Shown one piece after another: positions 1 through 12,775 of a stretch of 64,000 nt of DNA. Every line of letters begins with the position of its first letter. Position 1 is the stretch's first letter. Location of the stretch: the NCBI GenBank assembly GCA_016758965.1, contig JAEPRB010000024.1:1-64000 (forward strand). The letters run 5' to 3'. Below the pieces are notes generated by a model. It had not been told where the DNA came from. It ran no database searches and saw nothing but the letters and a program-made list of their open reading frames with translations. The translations under genes and the position numbers were made by a program. Origin of the DNA: Circinella minor (lineage: Eukaryota; Mucoromycota; Mucoromycetes; Mucorales; Lichtheimiaceae).

Positions 1-13
1 TTTTTTTTTTTTT

Positions 14-430
14 GTGTTTGAAAAGCATATTTATATTATGATACTACACATGCTTTTGGGCCAGAGTTGAATTGTAGGTTTATCAAGTGGATCCTTTGGG
101 ATCTCCTCTTTAAAGGTTTTAAAGGTACGTGATATTATTTGCAAAGCATATTTATATTATGATACTACTCATGCCTTTGGGCCAGAGTTGGATTGAAGGT
201 CTATCAAGTGGATCCTTTGGGATCTCCTCTTTAAAGGTTTTAAAGGTACGTGATATTATTTGCAAAGGATATTTATATTATGATACTACTCATGCCTTTG
301 GGCCAGAGTTGGATTGAAGGTCTATCAAGTGGATCCTTTGGGGTCTCCTCTTTAAAGGTTTTAAAGGTACGTGATGTTATTTAAAAAACATATTTTTATT
401 ATTTCACGCCTTTGGACCAGAGTTGGATTA
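14..430. repeat. 121-bp tandem repeat, about 3 copies plus a decayed fourth
   Basis: A unit containing GGGCCAGAGTTG and GGATCCTTTGGGATCTCC recurs with starts near 22, 143 and 264, and a diverged partial copy near 385, so the period is 121 bp. The first three copies differ by only a few substitutions. Because 121 is not a multiple of three, an open frame through the array changes phase every unit, which argues against coding. The array may continue left of the window. It could be a local satellite or part of a larger mobile element; the sequence does not decide. Confidence 0.9.
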
Positions 431-1913
431 TATAGGGAACGGATCGACCATTACTTGGCGTGGCAAGACCGGGGATTTCTACCAAGGCCAATGATTCTTC
501 GAGGGAGATCGAGGTATCGCTTCCGTGACATCTCTTTGTGATTTCTCTCGAAAATTGTAACTTTTCTTTAGTTATGGCCGAGATATAATTATTTTATAAA
601 CATTTTTATTCATTCTATTTTTTATTATATTTATTCTTCTTATTTTATTTTACTTTTAAACTTGTATTATTTTATTTATCACATAAATAAAATACATAAA
701 TGATGAAAAGGGCGTCACCTTTGAACCAAAAAAGTATCAATCTTTCCATAAACGTATTTTTGCGAAATTTATATTTATAACAAGAGTACATGACATTCAT
801 GCAAGTAGTATGATAGTAGTTTAGGTGTTATGGTAAGTAGAATATTCTTAGGATAAATTAGTTGTTTGTCATATTAGTATGTACGTACGTAGAATATTCA
901 AAAGTGAAAAACAAAAAACAAAAAGCAAGGTGCTATTTTCAAGTAAATTATTACATGGATGAAATTAGTTTTTTAATACGTAACTAAAAATTAAACAGAG
1001 AATATGTAATTAGTTGTCGCTTAATATTTATATATCATAGCATTTGATATAAGGCCGTCATGAAAAAATATATATTAAAATGTATGTATGTATTGAAAAA
1101 GTTATATGATGGTTGGCACTGTTATGTAGATATTATAAGAAATTCCTTTACTATCATACATAGTTCATGTAATTACTAATTACTATCAATCAAAAGACTC
1201 TCATATAGACATATATATATTTATTACTACTTTGGCGGTATTTTTTATTAAAAATTGGCTATTTAAGTTGAGCTGCACCATAGTGAATTTACCATTTACA
1301 TTTGCATGGATAGAAGCTTAAATACCAGCTAGATTCTATAATAAAGATGTAAAATTATAAGTTATCTAGAAAACCGGGATATCAAAAATTGATTTTTTTT
1401 TCTAAAGAAAATAGCCAGGAATTAGTAATATATGCATGTTTTACTGTACTTATTGTCTTACATTAAACATATAAATTAGGATATAGTAAGACGAACTAAT
1501 GAATATTATATGTACATAATACTACTAATCTACCATACCAACTACATATAACACATTTACCACTATTTAAGGCTGCTATAATAAATATATATTGCAATAA
1601 GATTTTCTTATTACATGTACACCATTCATTGCTCTTTTTTTATATAATCATCGGGAGAAAAATAAAAGATATTACAAACAATATCTAAGATTGAAATTTT
1701 GATGAATTATGTATTAATGGATCTCATATATAACCAAGAAACTTACCTTCTTTCATGAAAGATAAGGTTATTAATCTTGGTGCGAGCAAGCAATTTTAGA
1801 GTTTTAGCATACATGCTTTCTCCTGAATTTTTAAGAAGGAGCAGTAAAATATATAAACAATCAAAATTAAAAATTTCTGTTTCGTGCTGCGCGTTTATAA
1901 CATTTTTTGAAGT
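431..1913. other. AT-rich spacer upstream of the TWINKLE gene
   Basis: The first 120 bases (about 431-550) are noticeably richer in G and C than the rest and may be the tail of the repeat-bearing element. The remainder is AT-rich, with TACGTA-type palindromes (for example near 883) and no convincing ORF or RNA gene. The last few hundred bases presumably hold the promoter of the next gene; I see no clear TATA element. Confidence 0.5.
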
Positions 1914-4397
1914 ATGTTTACTACCCTCATTCGCGCTCGATCTTCTTTGATCGTACTACGACAACAATCTATTTTAACAACGCGTCATCTTCATCGATCA
2001 CCAATTATTAAAAAACCTCATACTGCAACAATTGAAATATTACCAACATCCCATTCTACTACATCAACAACAGTAGGTCATGAAAGTCGTCAGGTACAGC
2101 AACAACAAAAACAACAGCCACCAGCACGACGATCCAAAAAAGACATTATTGAATTTCTTTATAAAAATCAACAACATCCTGTACCAACAGGCACGCCTAA
2201 TACAATCTTAACCAATTGTCCACATTGCATACGCATTCGTAAAGCAAGTTTTGCTGCAACGATCGATCTTTCAACAGGCGCGTACAAGTGTCGAACATGT
2301 CATTCCAAAGGAAGTTGGAATCAATTCACCAAGACTTTAAGCAAAAAACTTCAAGTGGATCAAGTGGACACTAATTATCAAGTTTATAATTCCTCTGATA
2401 TTCTTGGAGGAAATAATGATACGGGACCTCGTTTTTCGCGACCTTTGGAAGAAATTGAAAGTTATCCTAGTCATGTTTCATCAGAATTAAAACAAACATG
2501 GTTGGAACAGTATAAGATAGATCCAGCAGTTTTAGAATTATATCAAGTAGGTGTTGCGAATTATACGAATCCAACTGCATATCTTGAAGAACAAGGAGAA
2601 GGAAGTATAGAATCAAGTACTACTGAATGTATTACTTTTCCACAAACCACATTAACATATACTGTTGGTGAAAAAGAAGAACAAGAGGATGAATTCAAAA
2701 TTGAGACTGTACGCGTTAAAGCATGTTCACCTGATCAGCCTAATGATACACTAGTTTTGGATCCACCAACAGCAAGTGAATCAGTATCTGCTGGATTATT
2801 TGGATATCATACAATTCCATCGGATGCAGAAGCTGTGATTTTGACACGACGCGAAATGGATGCCATGGCAGCATATCAAGCAACCGGTATACCTTCTATT
2901 TCCTTACCAACAGCCAATTATCAATTACAAGAGTCCGTCTTACCATTGGTTGAACGTTTTTCAAAAGTATACTTATGGTTAGATGATGATGTGGATGGAC
3001 AAATGGCTGCTGAGCGATTTGCACATAAATTAGGTGAACCAAGATGTCTTTTGGTCAATACCAATGCGGAAGGAGATGCAGATGGTCCTCGCACAGCTCA
3101 TCAAGCATTAATGCAGGACAAGAATTTATTACAAATGCTTCAAACTGCACGACGACTCAAGCATGACGAAATTATGGATTTTCATGACCTTCGTGAAGAA
3201 GTTTTTCGTGAAGTGATGAATCCAGAACAAACAGCTGGTGTTCAATCCAAGGATTTACCTCAACTCAACGCTATTTTAAAAGGACATAGACCAGGTGAAT
3301 TGACAATTCTTACGGGACCTACAGGTTCGGGAAAAACAACCATCATTAGTCAGCTTAGTTTGGATTATTGTACAAGTGGTGTACCAACATTATGGGGGTC
3401 TTTTGAAATTCCTAACAAACGACTTGCTAAGAAAATGTTATATCAGCTTTCTGGAAAGGATTTAAGTAAATCACCACGGGAATTTGATATTTGGGCAGAT
3501 AAATTCGAACAGGTAATAACTGAACTTCATTTGCAATCCCCCAACCCGGTCTCGAAAAAAAAAGAATGGTGTACATATTTTTACTGGGAACAAGCAAGAA
3601 ATTAAAAAAGGGGAACTAAGCATGGTATCTGTTACCAATTTACTTACTGTTATCGATGCTTTTATTATTAGCTTCCCTTGTACTTTTTAAAGTTTTTCAG
3701 CAGTACTGCTATTAGAGATGTTTTAAAAGCATGTAGTCATGCTGTATATGCATATGATGTTCGACATATTATTTTGGATAACTTACAATTCATGTTATCT
3801 CAACAAGGTCGATCCAGTTTGGATCGTTGGGAATTACAAGATGACGCTGTTGCTGAATTACGCAAGTTTGCAACAGAACAAGATGTACATATTACGCTGG
3901 TGGTTCATCCTCGTAAAGACGCAAATGATTTATTAGATATCAATTCCGTCTTTGGTAGCGCTAAAGTTACTCAAGAAGCAGACAATGTGGTTATTATCCA
4001 AAAAGGCGAAACTCGACGTTACCTAGACATTAAGAAAAACAGGTAACTTTTTATCTTTCACTAATAAGATTTTTTATGTGTAACTTGACTATAACACGTT
4101 GACTCTATTTGTTTTTTCTACATCAGATATGATGGAACATTGGGGAGTGTTCCATATGAATTTGAAGCTGATGCACTCAAGGTAAAATAAAAAAAAAAGA
4201 ATGTTGATGCTATTATAGTTATTTTATGGATTATATTTAAACATTCCTTTTTCTTTTTTTTTTGTTTCTTTCGCTAGATACGTGGATTAACAGAAGAAGA
4301 ACAACAAAAATTCAGTCAAGAAAAGAATACATCATTTTACACCAAATTTAGTCCAACAGGATCATCAAGTATGACACGGTATCCCCGCAAATATTAG
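1914..4397 (+). CDS. TWINKLE-type mitochondrial replicative DNA helicase
   Basis: Exons 1914-3512, 3672-4042, 4127-4181 and 4278-4397 give 714 codons in continuous frame. The product is a hexameric 5'-3' helicase of the T7 gp4/TWINKLE family that unwinds mitochondrial DNA at the replication fork. The N-terminus is basic and Ser/Thr-rich (MFTTLIRARSSL...), fitting a mitochondrial presequence. A zinc-ribbon-like pair C102-x2-C105 and C126-x2-C129 follows, then a Toprim region (about 300-380) and the RecA-like helicase core with Walker A GPTGSGKTT at 468-476. Across the first splice the frame reads ...WADKFEQ-LPLYFLKFF..., as expected for the family, and further on HIILDNLQFML matches its Walker B region. 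The primase glutamate of the Toprim motif is replaced (TRREMD), as in metazoan TWINKLE, while an acidic DDDVD motif (357-361) remains. The protein is probably helicase-only. Confidence 0.93.
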
Positions 4398-6063
4398 ACA
4401 TAATATAATACAAACACTTTTAGCATTCATTTGTAGATAAAAATAAACCATTCCTTCTTTCTCCTTTCATCTACTATTTTTTTTTTTTTTTTGGTAAATA
4501 TTTTAATCGATGAATTTTATTACACGATGATTATGTAACAAGAGTGATCTAATAATGATTTCCCATACACACAAAATTTTACAAATCATTGTCTGTTTTT
4601 TTTATAGATAGTTATTTGTTTTATTCATTTGATAATAATTTGGCTGTTATTCTAAATACGTACATATGTATATGTTTAATTTTTAAACGAATTGAAGTGT
4701 TATGTGCCACTAGATTGTTATACACACATTCGTACAATTGAGTTTTTTTTTTCTTCCTGTGATCGTCCATTGTTGGATGTCTAGGATAAAATTTATCATC
4801 TCCCCGCGTTATTATAATTTTTAAGCAAAGTAAAACCTGATTCAAACCCCTAGCAGGGGCTCCAGGGATTCCTGGGGCCAACGTATAACCCCATCGTCAT
4901 TTCTTTATAAAAAATTGTGTTACGTACGCGGTATTTTGCTGCATAATATGGTACAACAAATATAATGTGGTAAGTTTCTTTACATTAGCACGTATGAGTT
5001 AGTTAAACTATAACTTTCTTTTGTCTTATGTCATAAAAATCCGTGTGAAATTATAGAATACGCTTTGCTTCTATTTTCATATACTTCCATTGTCTATATT
5101 CATTATTTTCATAATTACCAAAAATAAGATTCTTATTTCAAAGTTGTCGTTTTATTTCTTCTACTACTGTTCTTTTATGTTCAATGGTCTTTTCTTTTCG
5201 GTAACATCACTGAATAAGAGTAGTTAATCGTAATAGATACCATTTATGTAATATATATATATATATATATATGTATATGTATGTATAATGCCATTTAGAT
5301 GAGTGTAGTTCTTGACTGATGTTGTCTGGATAATTAATAATCTAGCAAAGTATTCACGAGAGTTAATTTCTTCACCTCCCCTCTTTCAATACCGTTCTGT
5401 CCCAATACAAACAAAAATGCACGAGGCTTTGACAGGTTTCCTATTTGTGGCACAGAAAACAAAACAAAAAGAATGAAGCATTAAAAAAAAAAGATGCCAC
5501 TATGTTGCTGAGGGCAACAAAAGAAATTGTAAAGTTAAAAATACATTTCTTTTCTTTCCATTCTGTTTTTTATATATTGTGACTCCAGACTGTATATTGT
5601 TTGCTTATGGCATCGACATAAAAATAAAAATAAAAATCACCTAATATACAATATAAAGAAGAGTCAAAGTGTTAGTTATTTAAATTACATATTATCTCGT
5701 GAGAATTGTTACACAATATTACCACGACAGAAAAAAAAAACCACTGTTGTACCTGGATTATGTCAGCTAACAAAAAAAAAAGATTAGATGCTTCAATTTT
5801 TCCCCGCACAGTCCCGTGAACTATAATAACCTACAGAGTATCTCTTCGCTTTATATCGTATTGCATCGATTGGTTGGAAATCCTATTTGTGTCTACATCG
5901 TATCCAAAATAGTTAACAATTTTTTTTTACCGTTTCTTTCTTTACGTAACAAACTGGTTCGGTTAGGCCTGACTTTTTTTTTACAGCTTTGTTGTCGAAG
6001 CAAATTAACCGAACTTAAAGAAGTTAGTTTATGAAAAAGGTTTTTTTTGTGGGGAATCAAATC
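4398..6063. other. Intergenic spacer with a GC-rich double hairpin and microsatellites
   Basis: AT-rich spacer of about 1.7 kb between two plus-strand genes. It holds poly(A/T) runs, an (AT)n tract near 5250-5270, and an isolated GC-rich structured block at 4831-4891 annotated separately. The 86-codon minus-strand frame crossing that block has no supporting features. I find no RNA gene. Confidence 0.5.
4831..4891 (-). repeat. GC-rich double hairpin, possible SINE/tRNA-like remnant
   Basis: Within very AT-rich DNA lie two adjacent inverted repeats: CCCC-TAGCA-GGGG (4847-4859), and a 9-bp stem GGCTCCAGG/CCTGGGGCC (4858-4866 with 4871-4879; one G-T wobble) around a GATT loop. On the minus strand the segment AGGGGTTTGAATCAGG resembles a Pol III B box, but no paired acceptor or T stem is present, so it is not a tRNA. 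A decayed SINE or an RNA structural element is possible. Confidence 0.35.
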
Positions 6064-6079
6064 CATATATAAAGAGGAT
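6064..6079 (+). promoter_or_regulatory. TATA element of the mannanase gene
   Basis: CATATATAAAGAGGAT lies about 190 bp upstream of the start codon and is followed by a CT-rich tract (6137-6168) typical of fungal 5' leaders. Nearly the same ATATATAAAGAGGA string precedes the secreted-protein gene at 26313. Confidence 0.55.
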
Positions 6080-6263
6080 ATATTTTTTGAAAATAAAATA
6101 AATTCACTATCAACTTCTCCACACCTTAAAATACTTATATCACTCTTTCTCTCTCTCTCTCTCTCTCCCCAATCCTATATATAACACAGTTTAGATACAT
6201 TTTCCTAAATTTTATTTATTCATAACAACTGGTATCAGTGACACATTATAAATAGACAAAAAA

Positions 6264-8329
6264 ATGAAGACATTTATATTATCAAGTTTGGCTTTGGCCG
6301 TCGCGACATTACTTCCTGGTGGAGTAACTGCTCTTCCTCATGGAAAGCGTCAAAGTGAGAACGGCTTTGTCAAAATAAACGAGGATGGAACTGGTTTCAC
6401 TCGTAATGACGAAAATTATACGATCCGTGGTGCAAATTATTGGCAGGGTATTAACCTTGGTGCTGACGAAGCTTGGGGTGGTGATCGTGAACGAATGGAA
6501 AGAGAACTTAAGCAATTGGCTGATATGGGTAAGTTTTTTTTATTATGATACATGATAATTAGTATAATTTTACAAGCATCGAAATTAAGTCATTATAACC
6601 AAACTTTTTTTGTTATATATAAACTATTAGGTGTTAATAACGTTCGTATCATGGCTGCTTCCGAAGGTCCAGATGATCAACCTTATCGTATGCGTCCTAG
6701 TTTGATGTATAAGCCTGGTGAATACCGTGAACCTATTTTCGAGGGTCTGGATTACCTTCTTGATGCCATTGACCGTAATGGCATGACTGCAGTTAGTGAG
6801 TACTAGTTAATTAATTTTCGTGTTTCTATTTATGTCATAATTAAACAAAATCTATAATTTATACTTTAGTGACCATGAACAACTTTTGGCATTGGTCTGG
6901 TGGTTTCGGTCAATATGTTGCTTGGGTTACCGGTAACGAGTAAGTATTTTTTTTTTGAGGATGAGTTTGTTTGCATAAATAAATATATATATATATATAT
7001 GTGATGGTTAACGTAAAAAAACACAATGTATTTCATAGAACCATTCCCTATCCTAATATTGCTGATGACTGGGATACATTCACAGCTTATGCTGCTCAAT
7101 TCTACAATAACTCTGAAATTGCCCCTAAAGCTCAAGAAATCTTCAAGAACCACATCAAGACTGTCATTACTCGTAAGAACACTGTTAATGGAAGAATTTA
7201 TGGTGAAGATCCTGCCATTATGTGTAAGTATTATAAAAATAAGAAAAATGTGGATGATAAGAAATGATATAGGAATGGAAATAAAACAACCAAAAAAAAA
7301 AGAAGTTTTCCACCTCTAATTAAACTTTTATCTACGGTATATATATATATACAGCTTGGCAACTCGCTAACGAACCTCAAGACGGTCCTGCTACCTGGTT
7401 CGTTGAAATTGGTAGCTACATGAAAGAATTGGCTCCTAATCATTTGGTTTCTGCTGGTTTGGAAAGTAAAAATGATCACTTTGACTATTTGCGCGCTCAC
7501 GACAACGAATTTATTGACTACTCTACTTGCCATTTGTGGGTTGAAAAGTAAGTATTTGATAATTTAAAAAAAAAATTGGGACGAGATGTTTCTAAATATG
7601 TTCTCAAAAAGCAAATTTTTCCACCTGTACCTAATAAATATATTATCACTGTTATTACGTATTATAGCCGTGGTGTTTACGATCCTGCTGATGAATCTAC
7701 TTTCAAGCCTTCGATCGAATATGGTCTTGAATTTTTGGAAAAGACTTCTGCTTGGGCTAAAGAACTTGGAAAACCTCATATTTTGGAAGAATTTGGCATG
7801 GTATGATATTATTAATAATAAAGAAAGGGAAAAGAAAAAGTAAATAAAAGGTATAGATTATAGTAATGATGGGCTACTTACCTTATTATTTGATAATATT
7901 TCTAGGCACGTGACGCTTTCTTGAAGCCCGATAACTTGACATTTAAATATGATCCTGAAACCCCAACTTCTCATAAGGATGAATTCTATGGTACTCTCTT
8001 CAACCAAATTGTTGATTATGCAAAGGAAGGAAAGATGTCTGGTAGTAACTTCTGGGCTTATGGTGGTGAAGGACGCTCAACTGATTATCCTACCAAGTAC
8101 GGTATGGTCTGGTTAGGTAAGTACTTTTTTTGTTTGTTTGTCTAAAAAAAGTTATCGAATATCGTCCAAAAATATCTTTACCTATGCTTGATAGAGACTA
8201 ATGCTTTTGATTTTTAATCATTCAGGTGATCCCCCACACGAACCCAGAGGATGGTACTCTGTCTATGATAAGGATACCACCGTCCAAGTTATTTCAGACT
8301 ATAACGCCAACTTGGAAAAGTTGGAATAA
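6264..8329 (+). CDS. Secreted GH5 endo-beta-1,4-mannanase
   Basis: Eight exons (6264-6528, 6631-6795, 6870-6939, 7039-7223, 7355-7547, 7668-7800, 7906-8116, 8226-8329) give 441 residues in one frame. The family cleaves internal beta-1,4-mannosidic bonds of mannan or galactomannan outside the cell. A signal peptide (MKTFILSSLALAVATLL...) is followed by a dibasic KR site near residue 29, suggesting Kex2 processing. Then comes a GH5 (beta/alpha)8 catalytic domain. The acid/base is E235 in the NEP motif and the nucleophile is E334 in the EFG motif; GANYWQGINLG and MNNFWHWSGGFGQYV are typical of family 5 mannanases. No carbohydrate-binding module is seen. A TATA element and CT-rich leader lie upstream. 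A related GH5 specificity cannot be excluded, but mannanase fits best. Confidence 0.9.
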
Positions 8330-8813
8330 GAAAGTCATCATAATAGTGAATGCTGATTCCTTTGTCTTCGTCGACAATACATTCTTATTTTTTCTCTTTT
8401 AATTAGTTAATTTATTTATGCTGTATCTATCATATTAATAAAAAAAAATATCTTGTCAGTACCTTACTTTTTATAAATCTGTTGTCTGCCCTATATTTTA
8501 TTCATAATGTTCGTCTTTTCCAAAAAAAAAAAATCCAAATTATAATATACGGACAAGGTAAAAGAAGCCCAGTACCATATGTTTAAAATTATTGATTCCA
8601 TTATTATTAATGGAAGGCTCTATCAGATTTTTACAATAGAAGTATTGGTTATATATATATATATATATATAAATAGTGTATTCTACTTTAGTCTTTCAAC
8701 TTATCTAACAAAATGTACAAATCATAATTTATACCAAAATTTAATGCTCTTCACAGGGGAAAATTTTCAGTCTTTGGTTCTCCTCTTTTGTTGTTTTAAA
8801 CTATTTCATAACA
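8330..8813. other. Short spacer between mannanase and methyltransferase genes
   Basis: About 480 bp, AT-rich, with a (TA)n tract near 8646-8672. It must contain the 3' end of the upstream gene and the promoter of the downstream one. No other feature seen. Confidence 0.5.
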
Positions 8814-10593
8814 ATGGATTTGACAGATCTTCCAGATCAAGAGATCTATTTGCCCAATGACTTTACAGATCCTCACATCTTCCTTGATTCGGCTACAAAA
8901 TTCATATCAGGGTTTGATCGACTTATCAATATGCACATAACTAATTTTATGACACATAATCAATGGACGTATATACCTAAAGAATGGCGAGAAGCATTGT
9001 TGCCGAATGAGAATGACGATTATGACTGGATATCTCGATTAGTAGACTTGGCATCAGCAAATATGAGTGTAGTAGGTTTTATTTTTTTTTTATTTTGATT
9101 CAAATATATATAATGTATAACACAACAAGAGCAGCAACCAAAAGAGAAAAAAGCTTATTTACGCTTAAAATGATAATTAATTGTTATAGGATATATGGCC
9201 AGACTCATTAAAAGAGTATATCAATATCACCGAAAAACTATCATTACCTAGAGAATCATTACCTGGCTGTTGAGTATGCGTGATCCATCCTTCAAAATTA
9301 TTATTATATATGCAACTAACGCGTATATATGTGTGTAATAGATGATACCCAATGTACTATCGATAAATTAATAAGACTTGGTATGACAGAAAAGAAAATT
9401 CATGAGGTATAATTCAGAAAGAAAGAAGATGTATATAAAAATATAATAATGATGGTACTTATTTGAAAAACAAAACAAAACAAAAAGGTAGGGCCGATGA
9501 GTACTGTAATTCAACATGTTGCCCATCGTCGACAAGTTGAATCGGTTATGGATCTTGGTGCCGGTCAAGGCTATTTGTCAAGAACGCTTGCTTATCAACA
9601 TAATTTAAATGTACTTGCTGTGGATGGATCTGAAGTACAAACCTGTGGTGCCAAATGGTTCGATAAACATTTATTAAAATCGCGTCGTCCAAATGCAAAT
9701 TTGAATCACGTTACGGATATGGTAACACCAGCGAATGTATCAACAATTTTGGCAAAATGGAGCAAAAAACAAGATAAAGAAGAAAACGTAGTAGTAGTGG
9801 AGGAAGATGAAAAATGGCTTGTATGTGGATTACATGCTTGTGGCGATTTATCAAGTTTGATGTTACGATTATTTATTCAAAGCGATACAATTGTATCGCT
9901 CGTCAATGTTGGCTGCTGCTATCATTTTTTGACAGAAGAACCATATGAATCAGCAGGATTTCCATTATCAAAATATTTAAAAGTTCAGCAACAGTATCGT
10001 ATGGGATCTACAGCTCACATGCTCGCATGTCAGACTCCGTGTCGATGGTCAGACAAACGCGAAGAAACGTTAAGTTCATTTGAACATCATTTTTATCGAG
10101 CCTTGTTGCAGGTAATAAATAATTAGCGTAAGGGGACTATAAACTTGTTATGTATTGTATGTTAATATACACATTGACTCATTGTTTTAACTAAATACAG
10201 TACATCATGGTGGAAAAAGGGCTTGCTCAAGTGAATTCACCACCTGTCATTGGCCGATTAAACAAGAAAAAAGATTTTCTATCATTTCCAATTTATGTTC
10301 GTGCTGCATTAAAACGACTCAAGGTACCAGAGAATTCAATCACAGATAAAGAGGCAGAGGCATATTATGCTGAAGCCAAGGCAAATCAAGTAGATAAACA
10401 AATTGCAATTTTATGGACGGTACGAATATTACTGGGGCCTATTTTAGAAAGTATCATTTTGACGGATCGATGGCTCTATCTTAAAGAACAACTTGCCGAT
10501 TTACCTGAATCAAATACAAAAGGTGTCTGGATGTGGCCACTATTCGATCCAATCACTTCACCAAGAAATATGGTTATTGTTGCATCGAAATAA
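8814..10593 (+). CDS. METTL25/RRNAD1-like SAM-dependent methyltransferase
   Basis: Exons 8814-9071, 9190-9268, 9342-9406, 9488-10111 and 10201-10593 give 472 residues. The protein belongs to the methyltransferase-like 25/RRNAD1 family, related by fold to rRNA adenine dimethylases; the substrate is not established here. Visible family marks are the N-terminal LPNDFTDPHIF and W-P-DSLKEYI segments, a SAM-binding motif I DLGAGQG at 156-162, then CGLHACGDLSS and VNVGCCYHFLTEE, the family's characteristic Cys-rich loop. The second intron uses a weak GTTGAG donor, which I chose because it alone restores the frame (LPG-YDTQCTIDKLI). No targeting signal is evident. The 3' end converges on the threonine aldolase gene. 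Confidence 0.85.
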
Positions 10594-11343
10594 ATTTTGT
10601 AATAGTTTGATTATTTTGACCAGAGTAGGAAATAAAAAATAGACAAGGTAAAATCCTTTGAGATTCCGTTATATATGTTTAATAATAATTTAGATACTAG
10701 AATAAATTTATAATATTTTCAACATATTTATTACTTCTCTATTCTATGAGTTATTGGATTTAGTTACGTAATAAATGGCGTAGGTTATTGATATTAGAGT
10801 CGGGTACTTGGAATTGCTTATTAATATTGAGAAGGTTACTGTAGCTACAAATTAGAAGTATATTGGGCTTACGTAGCCGTGATACTCTCTTTTATTATTG
10901 AGAATAGAGGTCTGTTCACGTCTGTATTTTAAATATGATTTCTTATTTCATCTGGATGAAGAGATAATATTCTTATAATACAAGTTTAATGATGTAAATA
11001 GATAAAAGATGGAAAAAGTAAAAACTAGAATATGTATAATTTCTTTTATTGTTATTATTTTTTATTACTACTATTAATTATTCTTATTTTCGTTGCAACA
11101 CTTGCTTGAAAAAAAAAGAAAAGGGAAAATGAATGGTAAGAGTTTTCTATTGTCAAAATTGTTTGTATGGAGTGGAATAAAAGGTGTGTTGGATGAGATG
11201 TATTATGTTTTGTCTTTTTTTTAAGCTAGACTTATGAATATGAAAATTGGCTTGTATATATATACAGGTTCAAAAAATTATGGAGAAAGGAAAAGGTAAG
11301 AGTGCTAATGAAAAATCAAGCCAAAACAAAACAAAACAAAAAC
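10594..11343. other. Convergent 3' spacer
   Basis: 750 bp between two convergent genes, AT-rich, with A- and T-runs suitable for 3' ends on both strands. No ORF or RNA gene recognised. Confidence 0.5.
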
Positions 11344-12775
11344 TTAGTTCTTTCCACTAGGATAAGCGGCACCAAGAGATTCAATTGAACTATTTGTGGT
11401 GTTACCGTTTTCCTTGACATCGGTTTCCATGGCAGTGGTAACAGGTTTGCCATGTGATTTGACAATATTTGTTGCAACATCCATGAACTGTTCAATAACC
11501 TCAGCTGTCACCTGATAATGTAAGACAACACGCGAGATTGTACTACCAGATGTTGCTGTAATCTTGATATTTTTCTTTCTCAATTCGACAGCGAAATCTT
11601 CAGCTGTCAAACCTGCAGGGGCAAAGTCAAGGAACAACATATTGGTCTCACAAGGAAGAGCTAAACGAATACCCAAGGATTGCAAATGTGTAGCAAGACG
11701 ACTAGCAAGTTTGTGTGTTTCGGGCATGGTAGGTACAGCCGTTTCAATACAATGACGAGCAATTTTAGCAAGAAATCCAGCTTGTCTCCAACCACCACCC
11801 ATAAGCTTACGTAGGTGGCGAGCATGACGGATACGGTCCTTGGTTGAAGCAATAATGGAACCAATAGGTGCACCGGCACCCTTGGACAAACAAACGGAAA
11901 TACTGTCGAATAATTTACCATATTCGCTCATGGAAACACCAGTAGCAGCGCTTGCATTCCAAAGACGGGCGCCGTCCAAATGGAGATATAAACCATGCTT
12001 ATCACAAACGGCACGAATACGTTTAATTTCTTCAAAAGGCATGATTGTACCATTCATGGTATTTTCCAATGCAACAACTATCATTATGACGGGCCATAGT
12101 TAGATGCCAAGCGAAAAAAAAAAAAAGAAAAAAATATATCATTATCGTTTTTTTTAGCCCCGCTTTCTCTTCTATTCTTTCCCTTATCTTTTATCTATAT
12201 TATTATGCTATCATGTTTTTACCTCGCGTAACAGCACCAGTTAAAGTATCTTTATTGATATTTGCTTCAACATCTTCAGCAGTTAAATATAAACCCTTTT
12301 TGGGAATTACAGGAGTAACACTGGCTTGAGAATGGTAACTAAGACCACCACATTCATGAACAAAGATATGCGCACGGGCATCACAAAGAACTGAATGAGG
12401 AGGTTGAGTTAAAAGGGTTCGTAAACCAATTTGATTTGATTGAGTACCCGATGCACAAAACAAAGAAGCTTCATGTCCCAACATATTAGCCATAAAGACT
12501 TCTAAATCATTGACATCGTCATCCGCCTAATGAATACATATACAGGTATAAATTTAAATTAATATAAGAACAAAAAAGGACGACACGAATCAATGAAATA
12601 TAAAAAAAAAATCTATTTGCTGACAAATTCATTTTATAAAACTTACGCCAAAAACATCATCACCACGAGTAGCAGTCTTCATTATATCAAACATTTCATC
12701 TGTGGGGATAGTGGCAGTGTCACTGGTTAAATCGTGAACATGTTCTCGTGCGGTGTTATCAATGACGGGTGACAT
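11344..12775 (-). CDS. GLY1: Threonine aldolase (PLP-dependent)
   Basis: Minus-strand exons 12647-12775, 12223-12526 and 11344-12077 give 388 residues. The enzyme splits L-threonine or L-allo-threonine into glycine and acetaldehyde, a main fungal glycine source. The start MSPVIDNTAREHVHDLTSDT leads into the family signature DLTSDT...P..EM..IM....GDDVFG. Further on are HLDGARLWNA and the PLP-lysine segment VCLSKGAGAPIGS with K210, then RKLMGGGWRQAG. The C-terminal tail (VKENGNTTNSSIES...) is variable. No targeting peptide is visible, so it is probably cytosolic. Confidence 0.94.

Noticed and set aside
129..317. 62-codon ORF in the tandem repeat
   Set aside because: The unit length of 121 bp shifts frame each copy, so a conserved coding function is unlikely.
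4621..4881. 86-codon minus-strand ORF over the GC-rich hairpin
   Set aside because: No domain, no family resemblance, and it exists because of the GC-rich palindromes. The hairpin itself is the better feature.
4831..4891. Possible tRNA on the minus strand
   Set aside because: There is a B-box-like string but no matching acceptor stem, no paired T stem and no anticodon arm.
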